Source of the DNA: Muribaculaceae bacterium Isolate-037 (Harlan)
GTDB lineage: Bacteria; Bacteroidota; Bacteroidia; Bacteroidales; Muribaculaceae
DNA: 64,000 bases
Direction: 5' to 3'
Assembly (NCBI GenBank): GCA_003762615.1
Contig: RIAZ01000032.1
Span: 1 to 64,000, forward strand
The position numbers and the translations under genes are program-made. The notes beneath the pieces were generated by a model. The model was not told the DNA's origin. It was given only the letters and a program-made list of their open reading frames with translations, and ran no database searches. This document shows, piece by piece, positions 8,115-16,900 of this stretch; within the stretch, counting starts at the first letter, position 1, and every line of letters begins with the position of its first letter.

Positions 8115-8132
8115 AGATTCTCCGTCTTGTTC

Positions 8133-8158
8133 AGCCTGCTCATTTTGGGCAGGCTTTT
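8133..8158 (+). terminator. Intrinsic terminator after the radical-SAM gene
   Basis: AGCCTGC (8133-8139) pairs with GCAGGCT (8149-8155) across a 9-nt loop and is followed by a T-rich tract. It overlaps the very end of the convergent tautomerase gene. Confidence 0.7.
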
Positions 8159-8360
8159 ATTTCCCTTTGTAATTGCGTTTGATTTCACCAATCGACTTTC
8201 CGCCGATACCGAAATTCTCATCGGGCAGTTCCTTGATAATGACAGTGAAGAACTGCACCGAGATGTGGGTAATCTCGGACGCAGTGGTCGTGAGCCGCCC
8301 GATGAGATGTGTCTTCTGCTCGTTTGTCAACTGTCCGCTTTCAATAGAAATGTATGGCAT
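8157..8360 (-). CDS. 4-oxalocrotonate tautomerase-like protein
   Basis: This 67-aa protein begins MPYISIESG, so Pro-2 becomes the catalytic N-terminal proline after Met removal. It contains LTTTASEITHISVQFFTVIIKEL and ends in an IGGKSIGEIKRNY tail, typical of the small tautomerase family that catalyses keto-enol isomerisation. A close paralogue lies at 24363-24563. The upstream neighbour on the same strand is a CPBP fragment, so this copy sits in decayed surroundings, though its own frame is intact. Confidence 0.8.
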   Translation of the reverse strand: MPYISIESGQLTNEQKTHLIGRLTTTASEITHISVQFFTVIIKELPDENFGIGGKSIGEIKRNYKGK

Positions 8361-8471
8361 AATATTTTCACGTATCAGTAACACTGGGATATGAGCCAAA
8401 TGTTATCGAAACGTCCGGCTTTCAAATTCTCATAGTAAAAGATTACATAAAGCCCAAACGCAATGAAGAAG

Positions 8472-8732
8472 GTATCTTTTGAAAGAAAGTCCTAATCTGA
8501 AAAAATACTTCCTCCAATAAAGGGGTGATAACCAACATCACCATTAACATATAAGGCACTGACCCCATATTCGCGACTTTGAACGGGTTACCTCCAAACG
8601 AAGTGAATGTCTCCGTATTAATTTCATTAGCCCTATATATGGGTGTGCATGCAATCAAGATTCCTGCACTTAATATTCTCGTCACAAGCCAAAACAAAAG
8701 GCGTACTCTAAAATCCATTTCTTTGAATGATG
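8472..8732 (-). pseudogene. CPBP-type intramembrane protease fragment with two frameshifts
   Basis: The minus strand matches the first third of the intact CPBP gene at 27438-28130, from the HSKKW segment through LTSFGGNPF and LLEE to LGLSFKK. One T is missing in a T-run near 8705, and one base has been gained near 8510 just after the LLEE codons. The catalytic EExxxR motif is destroyed, and all later helices are absent. It is a dead partial duplicate. Confidence 0.75.
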
Positions 8733-9005
8733 GAAGTCAAAATCGCCACCACCCAAAAAGTGTCAGACAAAAGAATCGGGGTCAACTATGCGGAAGCCGA
8801 TAGCATTGAAAATAATAACGCCGAAACCAACACCATTGATGCACCCTCCACAGAGTCAAAGAAGTCAATGGCAGCAAACCCATCTATGAAATATACCAAG
8901 CACTGCAGACAACGACACTCCCATACAGGTCTTTCGGAATATAACTAATCAAGAGGGATGAGAATTGGAATCAGGAGAGTTCTCATTCCATTTTAATCAT
9001 TTCTA
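8733..9005. other. Decayed interval with no intact gene
   Basis: No complete gene is supported. The minus strand between about 8790 and 8940 has a hydrophobic open stretch (VEGASMVLVSALLFSML) with a stop downstream, probably a membrane-protein remnant of unknown family. Near 8956-8990 the arms GGGATGAGAAT and GTTCTCATTCC could form a weak terminator for the regulator gene ending at 9006. Confidence 0.35.
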
Positions 9006-9953
9006 TTAGGGAAGTTTTATTTCATTTAAGTCTATAATATGATGAAGAATAGCATATACAGTCATTCCTGCTACTGAATGAATATTGAGTTTCTCGCTAA
9101 TATTTTTCCGATATGTAGTGATTGTATGAAATGATAGGTGTATCTTATCAGCGATTTCCTTTGTTGACAGACCTTGTGCAATCTCTCTCAATATCTCCTT
9201 TTCCCTATATGTAAGCACTTCAGAATCCGAGATTTCTTCTTCAGTATGGCTATCTTCACTCTCTAACCTATTTTTAAGTTCCTTTTCCAATCTTATCACC
9301 TCAGGAAACAATATCTTGTTTTCCATCTCGCAATGTTGAATCAAATCTCTGCCGCACAGCATAAGTTCAAGAAGCGCGGAATTTATCATCTCATTATTTT
9401 TCTGTGTGTATTTGTAAATAAACAGCTCTTTCAAGTCATTCAATTTCCCCGCCATGTGGTCATGCCGCATTGAAAAATCCGTGATATTGAATTTATCAGT
9501 AATATCTCCATTCACCAAGTTCTCAACGTATGAGAATATTACGGTATCCTCATATCCCATGTGATTCTTAACCTCCTCTATATAAGTGTCGTAAAACTTC
9601 AGTATTACCATTGATATTTCAGAAGTTTCAATGCCATGTATGCCTTCAATCAATGTCCTCTTGATATTAGGAAGAGAGAAGTTAATGAAATGGATATGTG
9701 ATTTTCTCAAATATCCGACCAAAGACATAAGCGACACATGGTAATTCTCCCAATTTTTACCTGCGATATAATTTATCACGGCAAGAAATGTATCTGTATG
9801 AACCTCATTCTGCTTACATACCTCTTCAACGGTACTGTCTCCAAAACCGAGGGATATATCAAATCTATTGAGAACAATCAGAAGCCGATTATTGTCCTCA
9901 ATTATGTCACGAAGGGTGTCTTGTCGCGTATATGTATTGTTATCCTTGATCAT
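9006..9953 (-). CDS. DUF542-hemerythrin-LuxR transcription regulator
   Basis: This 315-aa protein combines three parts. Residues 1-65 resemble the DUF542/ScdA N-terminal domain (DTLRDIIEDNNRLLIVLNRF, then STVEEVCKQNEVHTDTFLAV), but the usual paired cysteines are replaced by SLGFGD. Residues 75-225 form a hemerythrin-like four-helix bundle with His/Glu ligands in NHMGYEDTVIF, MRHDHMAGKL and QHCEMENKILFPEV. The C-terminus is a LuxR/NarL helix-turn-helix (LTYREKEILREIAQGLSTKE). ScdA/RIC hemerythrins repair or sense iron centres under NO and oxidative stress. It is divergent from the heme operon and shares its operator. A di-iron O2, NO or iron sensor controlling heme uptake is the best inference. 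Confidence 0.82.
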   Translation of the reverse strand: MIKDNNTYTRQDTLRDIIEDNNRLLIVLNRFDISLGFGDSTVEEVCKQNEVHTDTFLAVINYIAGKNWENYHVSLMSLVGYLRKSHIHFINFSLPNIKRTLIEGIHGIETSEISMVILKFYDTYIEEVKNHMGYEDTVIFSYVENLVNGDITDKFNITDFSMRHDHMAGKLNDLKELFIYKYTQKNNEMINSALLELMLCGRDLIQHCEMENKILFPEVIRLEKELKNRLESEDSHTEEEISDSEVLTYREKEILREIAQGLSTKEIADKIHLSFHTITTYRKNISEKLNIHSVAGMTVYAILHHIIDLNEIKLP

Positions 9954-9977
9954 GTTTTTTTGTAAATTTTCCCGAAG

Positions 9978-10023
9978 CAAAGTTACTATAAGTGAAAATG
10001 TCCCACAATCCCATAAATTAGGG
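9978..10023 (-). promoter_or_regulatory. Promoter of the hemerythrin regulator with shared palindrome
   Basis: Read on the minus strand: CCCTAATTTATGGG (10023-10010), one base, TTG, 20 bases, then TAACTTTG (9985-9978). The same spacing is found at the heme operon, flavodoxin and TetR promoters. This implies autoregulation by whatever binds the palindrome. Confidence 0.75.
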
Positions 10024-10084
10024 TATTTTTTTATGTTAAAGAAATGCACTATCTCTTGTTTGGACTATTTATCCTCTGAAAATT

Positions 10085-10130
10085 CGCCAATTTTAGGAAT
10101 TGATTGCCATTGATTCATACTGTAATTTTG
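10085..10130 (+). promoter_or_regulatory. Heme operon promoter with shared operator half-site
   Basis: CGCCAATTTTAGGA (10085-10098), one base, TTG (10100-10102), a 20-bp spacer and TAATTTTG (10123-10130). The right half TTTTAGG matches the other three promoters; the left half is degenerate. The leader to the ATG at 10175 is about 40 nt. Confidence 0.75.
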
Positions 10131-10174
10131 CATCTCGAAAATTAATAAAACAATCAAAATAACATCAGTACAAC

Positions 10175-11014
10175 ATGAACAAATTTTTGCTTTTAATGCT
10201 GGCAATTGTCAGCTTATTCGCTACCTCGTGCAGTAGCGATGACGAGCCGGAAATCAACTATGCCAAGGATGTGGCATCTGTATATTCCGGTTACACCAAC
10301 GCTTCCTCAACTTACTTTTCAGATATGATAAGTGAGAATCAGTCTGTGAAAGTAGAGATTGTAAGCAACACAACCGTCAACGTGACCTTTGATAGCGACA
10401 CATGGGGACATACGGTTATCAGCAACGCAGAAGTCTCTCTTTCATCCGAGGGATTTATCATTTCAGGCAAAGGAGAAGCCGAAATATCCGGACATGGTGG
10501 CACAAAAAAATATGAGTGCAATCTTAATGCCGTGATTGGGAAGAACAAGGAGAATGCAAAGTTCGAGTTCTCCATACCAAGTGTGATGGGAGGCCTGACG
10601 GTAAAATTCATACAAGGCGAAGCTCCGGCCAATCTTGTGGTAGCCGGTACATACGATGGTTATACGTCAACCTCATCCGCCTATTTTAAGGATATGATAA
10701 CAGTCGACCAAAAAGTAATGGTAACGGCAAATGAAGATGGTACTGTTTCAATCAGTTATACAAGCGATACATGGGGCGAGGCGAATATATCCAATATCAC
10801 AGTAACGAAAACCGGCACTGGTTATACCCTCGGAGGCAAAGGAACGCTCGCGATGCCCTCAATGGGTGGCGGTGAACCGAAGAACTACGATTGTGATTTT
10901 TCAGGTACGATCAGCTCATCAAAGGACGATGTGGAAATGTCATTCTCTGTTCCGAGCGTGATGGGAGGAACTGTAATTAAATTCATTCTCGGCCAAGCAC
11001 CGGCAACAGAATAA
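10175..11014 (+). CDS. Lipoprotein with two tandem calycin-like domains
   Basis: This 279-aa lipoprotein (FATSC, Cys near residue 19) carries two repeats of about 120 residues. Each has a YSGYT/YDGYT start, a SDTWG core and a final SVMGG(L/T)V(I/V)KF strand, at about 30-150 and 155-275. The pattern fits the Bacteroidetes calycin-like lipoprotein domain, a lipocalin-type barrel able to hold a hydrophobic ligand. It is the first gene of the heme operon, 8 bp before HmuY, so a surface heme- or porphyrin-binding role is reasonable but unproven. Confidence 0.7.
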   Translation: MNKFLLLMLAIVSLFATSCSSDDEPEINYAKDVASVYSGYTNASSTYFSDMISENQSVKVEIVSNTTVNVTFDSDTWGHTVISNAEVSLSSEGFIISGKGEAEISGHGGTKKYECNLNAVIGKNKENAKFEFSIPSVMGGLTVKFIQGEAPANLVVAGTYDGYTSTSSAYFKDMITVDQKVMVTANEDGTVSISYTSDTWGEANISNITVTKTGTGYTLGGKGTLAMPSMGGGEPKNYDCDFSGTISSSKDDVEMSFSVPSVMGGTVIKFILGQAPATE

Positions 11015-11022
11015 GATTATTG

Positions 11023-11736
11023 ATGATCACGATAAAAACATACCCATTTATACTGTCGGCGGTCATGATTTTCATGACCGCTTGCAGTTATACCAATCAC
11101 TTTCTTGATGAAGAGGGTTTGGATCCGTCAGCGCCATATCGTACTATGGCTGATCTGGATGCCACCGCCTACGACTCATGGACATATATAAATCTTGAGA
11201 CAGGCGAGATTGAAAAGCATAAGGATTCAGGTACGTGGTACTATACCGGTACGGAACAGACCAAAAAAGAACAGACTACTGAAGAAGTCGGTATAAATTG
11301 GCACATAGCTGTTCACCGGTACGAGATAAAGACAAACAACGGATCTGCCGTCAATACACATATTCCTGACATAGAGAATGTCATTGCGTTGCCTGATGGG
11401 AAGTATGAGGAAGATGAGACTGTTAATTATTTTACGGAATCAGCAGTTGAAGGTACCACTCCATATCTTCTTGTGATGGATATGAGCGGAATGATGGACG
11501 GCAATATAGGATATGCCCTTGACGGTCAGATAAACCGGGTACTATGTGACGCGGTGACCCGTACCGAAACTGGAGGGATGCCCCCCGTGCTGTATGGAAC
11601 AACCGGCGAGGTGCTGGCAATCAAATATCCCGATGGTGATTGGGCTGCAATCAAGATTACGAAAACTTACGGAGGAAGCGATGGCGCAAGAAGCGGCATG
11701 ATGTCTTTCCAATATAAATTCCATAAATCAAAATGA
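11023..11736 (+). CDS. hmuY: HmuY family heme-binding lipoprotein
   Basis: This 237-aa lipoprotein (MTACS near residue 20) has HmuY features: a DATAYDSWTYINLETGEIEK strand region and INWHIAVHRYEIKTNNGSA, equivalent to the WDIAFHRY segment of the family. HmuY proteins capture heme at the surface and pass it to the TonB receptor HmuR. The heme-ligand residues were not assigned from sequence. ATG at 11023 is preferred over a TTG three bases earlier. The gene ends in an ATGA overlap with hmuR, showing tight coupling. Confidence 0.82.
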   Translation: MITIKTYPFILSAVMIFMTACSYTNHFLDEEGLDPSAPYRTMADLDATAYDSWTYINLETGEIEKHKDSGTWYYTGTEQTKKEQTTEEVGINWHIAVHRYEIKTNNGSAVNTHIPDIENVIALPDGKYEEDETVNYFTESAVEGTTPYLLVMDMSGMMDGNIGYALDGQINRVLCDAVTRTETGGMPPVLYGTTGEVLAIKYPDGDWAAIKITKTYGGSDGARSGMMSFQYKFHKSK

Positions 11737-13907
11737 GTAGGATTGTTTGCTTCATACTTGCCGTCATTATGGCTATCAACTTGAAGGGAGCATCAACCGA
11801 GGGATTCTCCAGCCACCGTGAAATAATCGGTTATGTTGTCGATGAGAATAATGAGCCTCTCCCCGGAGCCTCTGTTCGTGTGCAGGGAACGGTGCTTGGA
11901 GCTGTCACAGATACCGATGGTAAATTCTCTGTAAGATTGAATGAATCAGGAAATGTGATTCTTCAAGTGTCTTTTATGGGATATAAACCTGTCACCGTGG
12001 AATCGGATAACATTACCAACACACCGATAAGACTTCTTCCCTCCAACCAACAACTTGATGAGGTGGTAGTGACAGGCTCTTTTGTTGAGCGTCCTTTGAA
12101 GAAAGTCCCGGTACTTACAAGAGTCGTTTCCCAACGGGATATTCAGGCTCTTAATCCCAACAGCATAGAGTCACTACTGCAATATGAACTGCCCGGAGTG
12201 CAGATCGGGTTCAACTCCATGAGTCAGCAACCGGAAATCAAGTATCAAGGAATGGATGGGGAGTATATCCTTTTCCTTATTGACGGTGAACGTGTGAGTG
12301 GCGAGGGAGCGGACCATAATGTTGATTTTACACGTTTCAACATTGATGACATTGAGCGTATTGAAGTGATAAAAGGGGCACACTCCACCATTTACGGCTC
12401 CAATGCGCTCGGCGGGGTGATAAACATAATAACAAAGACAGCAAACCGCCCTGTATCAGCGAATCTGAGTGCCAGAATATCCAATGGCTACGGACAAAAA
12501 TACACGGGATCGGTTGGAGTTAACAAGTATAACCTTACCACATACACAAGCCTCACTTATCGCACAGCGGACACTTATACGATTGGAGATCCTGAAAGTG
12601 CATCCACCACAATCTGGGGCTATAATATCTGGGATTTCACCCAGAAACTTGGCTATAAATTCAATGAAAAGATTTCCGCAGATTTGAAATTCACAAATTA
12701 TTGGAACCAAAAGGATATACGTACAGGCAGACTCTATCAGGAATATAACCGTGACTACACCTTAGGCGCAAAAATAAAGTATCTCCCTGCGACCAGTCAT
12801 CAGATTACGATAGGGTATATGTTTGACAACTTCTGGAAAGACCATCATTTCTTTCGTGCGGATTCGACAGCATTGAATTACCGGAATATCCGTCAGACTC
12901 CGAGAATTGATTATGCCGGGAAATTCGGTAATGTAAGTATAAATGTAGGATCGGAAGGTGACATTGAATACCTGAAACACTATATGTTCAAGGACAGTAC
13001 CCACTATACCAATCACGCAGTTGCCTTCTATGGACAAGGCGAATGGACTCCGATTGCAGAACTTGACATAGTGGCCGGACTCCGGGCGGATTGGCATCAG
13101 AAATACAAATGGCATCTTACTCCAAAATTGTCCGCCTTATATAAAGCATGGGATGCTGTGACATTCCGATTGGGATATGCGCAGGGATTCCGGTCTCCGT
13201 CACTGAAAGAACTCTACATGGAATATGATATGGGAGGACTCGGCTGGTTCATGATTTATGGAAACCCCAATCTCAAACCGGAGACAAGCAACCAATATTC
13301 GGCCTCCGTGGAATTCAGCAGATGGGGGTTGAACACTTCCATATCCGCTTCACACAACCGATTCAGCAACAAGATCGAGTATCTGATGCTGAGTGACGGC
13401 ACAAGCGACATGCAATATGTCAATGCTGACAAAGCGCGGACCACTTCGATTGAAACCATACTTCGGTATAATTTCAATTTTGGACTGACACTGACGGGTT
13501 CATACGCATTTACCGACGATTACAGCAATGTTGACGGTCACAACACATCTTCAACCCGTCCACATTCAGCCACATTCAGTGCCATGTATCAGAAGAAATT
13601 CAAAAAGGTGTCATTGACCGCCTCTCTCAATGGTCAGTGGGGATCGGCTTTCGACACCTATTCCCGGTCATCGGAGGCTGATGTGAATGGAGAATATGCT
13701 TGGGAGAAACGCCATTACGATGGCAGGACTCTTGTCGCCATGAATGTGGGCGCCACCTTCCCGCGCGGGATATATGTGAATCTTGGTATCGACAATCTAT
13801 TCAATTACAAGGACAAGGCTACCGACAGCTCACTTCAGACTCCACAGAGAGGTATCTCCTTTGTCGGCACTGTCGGCCTTAACCTTGCCGATATGTTCAA
13901 ATGGTAA
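11733..13907 (+). CDS. hmuR: HmuR-type TonB-dependent heme receptor
   Basis: This 724-aa outer-membrane receptor has a signal peptide, a carboxypeptidase-regulatory-like domain (EIIGYVVDENNEPLPGASV, then GKFSVRLN and SFMGYKPV), a TonB box region (LDEVVVTGSF), a plug (IESLLQYELPGVQIG, ERIEVIKGAHSTIYGSNALG, GVINIITK), and a 22-strand barrel ending with GTVGLNLADMFKW. It imports heme or a related porphyrin into the periplasm using the proton-motive force. Its place between HmuY and HmuS supports the substrate. The final Trp is typical of barrel C-termini. Confidence 0.88.
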   Translation: MSRIVCFILAVIMAINLKGASTEGFSSHREIIGYVVDENNEPLPGASVRVQGTVLGAVTDTDGKFSVRLNESGNVILQVSFMGYKPVTVESDNITNTPIRLLPSNQQLDEVVVTGSFVERPLKKVPVLTRVVSQRDIQALNPNSIESLLQYELPGVQIGFNSMSQQPEIKYQGMDGEYILFLIDGERVSGEGADHNVDFTRFNIDDIERIEVIKGAHSTIYGSNALGGVINIITKTANRPVSANLSARISNGYGQKYTGSVGVNKYNLTTYTSLTYRTADTYTIGDPESASTTIWGYNIWDFTQKLGYKFNEKISADLKFTNYWNQKDIRTGRLYQEYNRDYTLGAKIKYLPATSHQITIGYMFDNFWKDHHFFRADSTALNYRNIRQTPRIDYAGKFGNVSINVGSEGDIEYLKHYMFKDSTHYTNHAVAFYGQGEWTPIAELDIVAGLRADWHQKYKWHLTPKLSALYKAWDAVTFRLGYAQGFRSPSLKELYMEYDMGGLGWFMIYGNPNLKPETSNQYSASVEFSRWGLNTSISASHNRFSNKIEYLMLSDGTSDMQYVNADKARTTSIETILRYNFNFGLTLTGSYAFTDDYSNVDGHNTSSTRPHSATFSAMYQKKFKKVSLTASLNGQWGSAFDTYSRSSEADVNGEYAWEKRHYDGRTLVAMNVGATFPRGIYVNLGIDNLFNYKDKATDSSLQTPQRGISFVGTVGLNLADMFKW

Positions 13908-13914
13908 AATCATC

Positions 13915-16900
13915 ATGAAACTAAAAATGACTAAAAAACAGATTATACTGGGATCAATCGTTTTACTTTTGGTGTTTGTATTTATTTTTTCGTGGGTGAA
14001 ATGGATCTCGCCCACAAAAATTGCATTCCTGAATTATCAACCCATAGAGTTGGGGCAGATAGCTAAAGCCAACACCAACGGATTTATAAAGATCAAGGAA
14101 CTTTCCACCGATGACATTGATGATGTCGGTGACTATGACATGGTCTTCATAAACGGGATGGGGCTGCGGATAACAGAGGAGCAGCGGACTATCATCCGTA
14201 AGGCTGCTGAAAATGGAACTCCCGTTTTGACCACTATGGCCACCAATCCCGACAACAATATCTGCTCAGTGGATTCATTGATGGTAAATGATCTGAAGGA
14301 GTATCTTTCAGGAGGCAGAGCAAATTACCGAAATCTGCTTGAATATGTGCGCACCTACATAGACTGCAAAGCCATGTTCACAAATGAGCCAGAAGAACCT
14401 GTGGAAAGTCAGTCATACCTGCTCTCGCATCCTGATGTGGACGATCCTGATGCTGAGGAGATAGGGTTTAACACTTTACGTGAATACAAAACTTATCTGA
14501 AATCCAGAAATCTTATTGCCGACAATGCTCCGAATATCATAATAACCGGACAAATGGGCGAGCCCTCGGAATTGATTGCCGCATTGGAAAAATCGGGCAA
14601 CAATGTCTATCGCGTATGGAATATGCGCAAGTTCATAAATGACGGTCATGCAGATTCCATCTCTGTTGCCGCTGTTATAAATATGGCTCATGGCCGTATG
14701 GGTGACTATATGGTTGAATATCTTTCGGAGAATAATGTGCCTCTGTTCTGTCCGGTGAATGCAAATCAGCTTCAGGAAGATTGGGAAGCTGACAAGATGG
14801 GTATGAACGGAGGATTTCTCTCACAAAGTGTTGTCACTCCTGAAATTGACGGCGGCATACGTCCATACGCTTTGTTCGCCCATTATGAGAATGATGAGGG
14901 AATACGCGAGGTGAAAGCTATTCCCGGACGTCTTGACACTTTTGTAGAGACGGTGAATAACCACATATCTCTGAAGCGCACGCCGAACAAGGATAAAAAG
15001 ATCGCTATCGTATATTACAAAGGACCGGGGGTATCGGCTATGTCGGCGGCAGGCATGGATGTCGGCCCGTCACTGTATAATCTCTTGTCAAGATTGGGCA
15101 AAGAGGGTTATTACCTGAAGAATCTACCATCTTCTCCTGCTGAACTTGAGAAGATGGTGCAGGCAGACCGTAGAATCCTTTTCGGAAATGTGGCCATAGT
15201 GCCCCAGCCATTGCCCAACCAAGGGGAAAACTCTTTCAAGATAATCCACGGCACAGATCAAGATCCAGAAGAAAGCTATATCAGTACGTATAAATGGATT
15301 TCAGACACACTTAAAGCCGATGCCCTCATCCATTTCGGCACACACGGTAGTCTGGAGTTCACACCACGCAAACAAGTGGCGCTGTGCAGTCAGGACTGGC
15401 CCGACAGACTTGTCGGACCTCTCCCTCACTTCTATATCTATTCCATAGCTGATGTCGGGGAAGGAATGATTGCCAAGCGTCGCTCCTACGCTGCACTGCA
15501 ATCGTATCTGACCCCGCCTTTCCTTGAAAGCAACCTGCGGGGTGAGTATAAAGGGCTGATGGATAAAGTCGAGGTATACTTTAAGAATCCTTCACAAGCA
15601 ACATCCCTTGATGTCAAGAAGAAGGCAGTTGAATTAGGTCTGCACCGCGATCTTGAACTGGACAGCATATTATCAACTCCTTATACAGAGGATGACATTC
15701 TCCGTATCGAAAATTTTGCAGAAGAGATTGCCGCTGAAAAGATTACCGGACAGCTTTATGTCATGGGAGTTCCATACGAGGATGCGAGAATAGGCACAAG
15801 CGTCTTTGCCATGTCTGTAGATCCCATTGCTTATAGTCTGCTTGCTCTTGACAAACTGCGGAATCCAGCAAAGGCAAAAAAAACGGAACGCAAAGGTCTG
15901 TTCAACCGTCTTTATCTTGAACCTGCCAAATCCATCGTGGCAGCAAAACTCAATTCCGGACACCCCGTGTCTGATTCGGAAATATGTGACATTGCAGGAA
16001 TATCATCTGAGGAACTGAATGAAGCTCGTGAGATAGTCTCAATGAAAGATGCTCCCCAACGAATGATGGAAATGATGATGTCACGTGCTATGCCGGAAAG
16101 AAAAGAAGGCTCGAAAACGAATAACGGGAATATCGTGAAGGCGATGGCCACAGCCAAAAAGATGGGAGCATCCGATGAGCAGTTGGAGAAGATGAAGAAG
16201 GCAATGCTTGCCAAACGAGAAAAAACATCCCAATCAGGTAATGCAGTAGGTAAAAAATCCAATCCTCATGCCGACATGAAGATGAAAATGCCTGAGTATA
16301 CACCTGAGCAGAAAGCCAAGGCCGCAGCTATTATGGAAGTGGAGCGTACATTGAAGAATATATCCAATTACTCAGATGTACTGAGACAATCTCCTGAAAT
16401 GGAATTGACATCGCTGATCAACGCTCTCGCCGGGGGGTATGTCAAGCCATCACCGGGAGGGGATCCCATAGCAAATCCCAACTCGCTTCCAACAGGACGT
16501 AACCTGTTCGGAATAAACGCGGAGGCAACACCAAGTGAATCAGCTTGGAACAAAGGCGTGGAGATGGCCAAGAATACGATCGATATGTACCGCAAGCGAC
16601 ATAATGACAGTATTCCGCGGAAAGTCAGCTATACGCTCTGGAGCGGAGAGTTTATTGAATCAGAAGGTGCTACCATAGCGCAGGTGCTTTATATGCTAGG
16701 AGTGGAACCGGTCCGAGACGCTTTCGGCAGGGTCACAGACCTTCGGCTCATTCCATCCGATGAACTTGGACGACCGAGGATAGATGTTGTTGTGCAGACC
16801 AGCGGACAGTTGCGCGATATAGCTGCCTCCCGTCTTTTCCTGATAAACCGCGCTGTTGAGATGGCTGCCGCCTCTAAAGATGACAATTATGAAAATCAGG

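Noticed and set aside
13783-13914. Upstream extension of hmuS into hmuR
   Set aside because: The extra residues would be encoded in a second frame of hmuR; the ATG at 13915 directly precedes the membrane helix and follows the hmuR stop.
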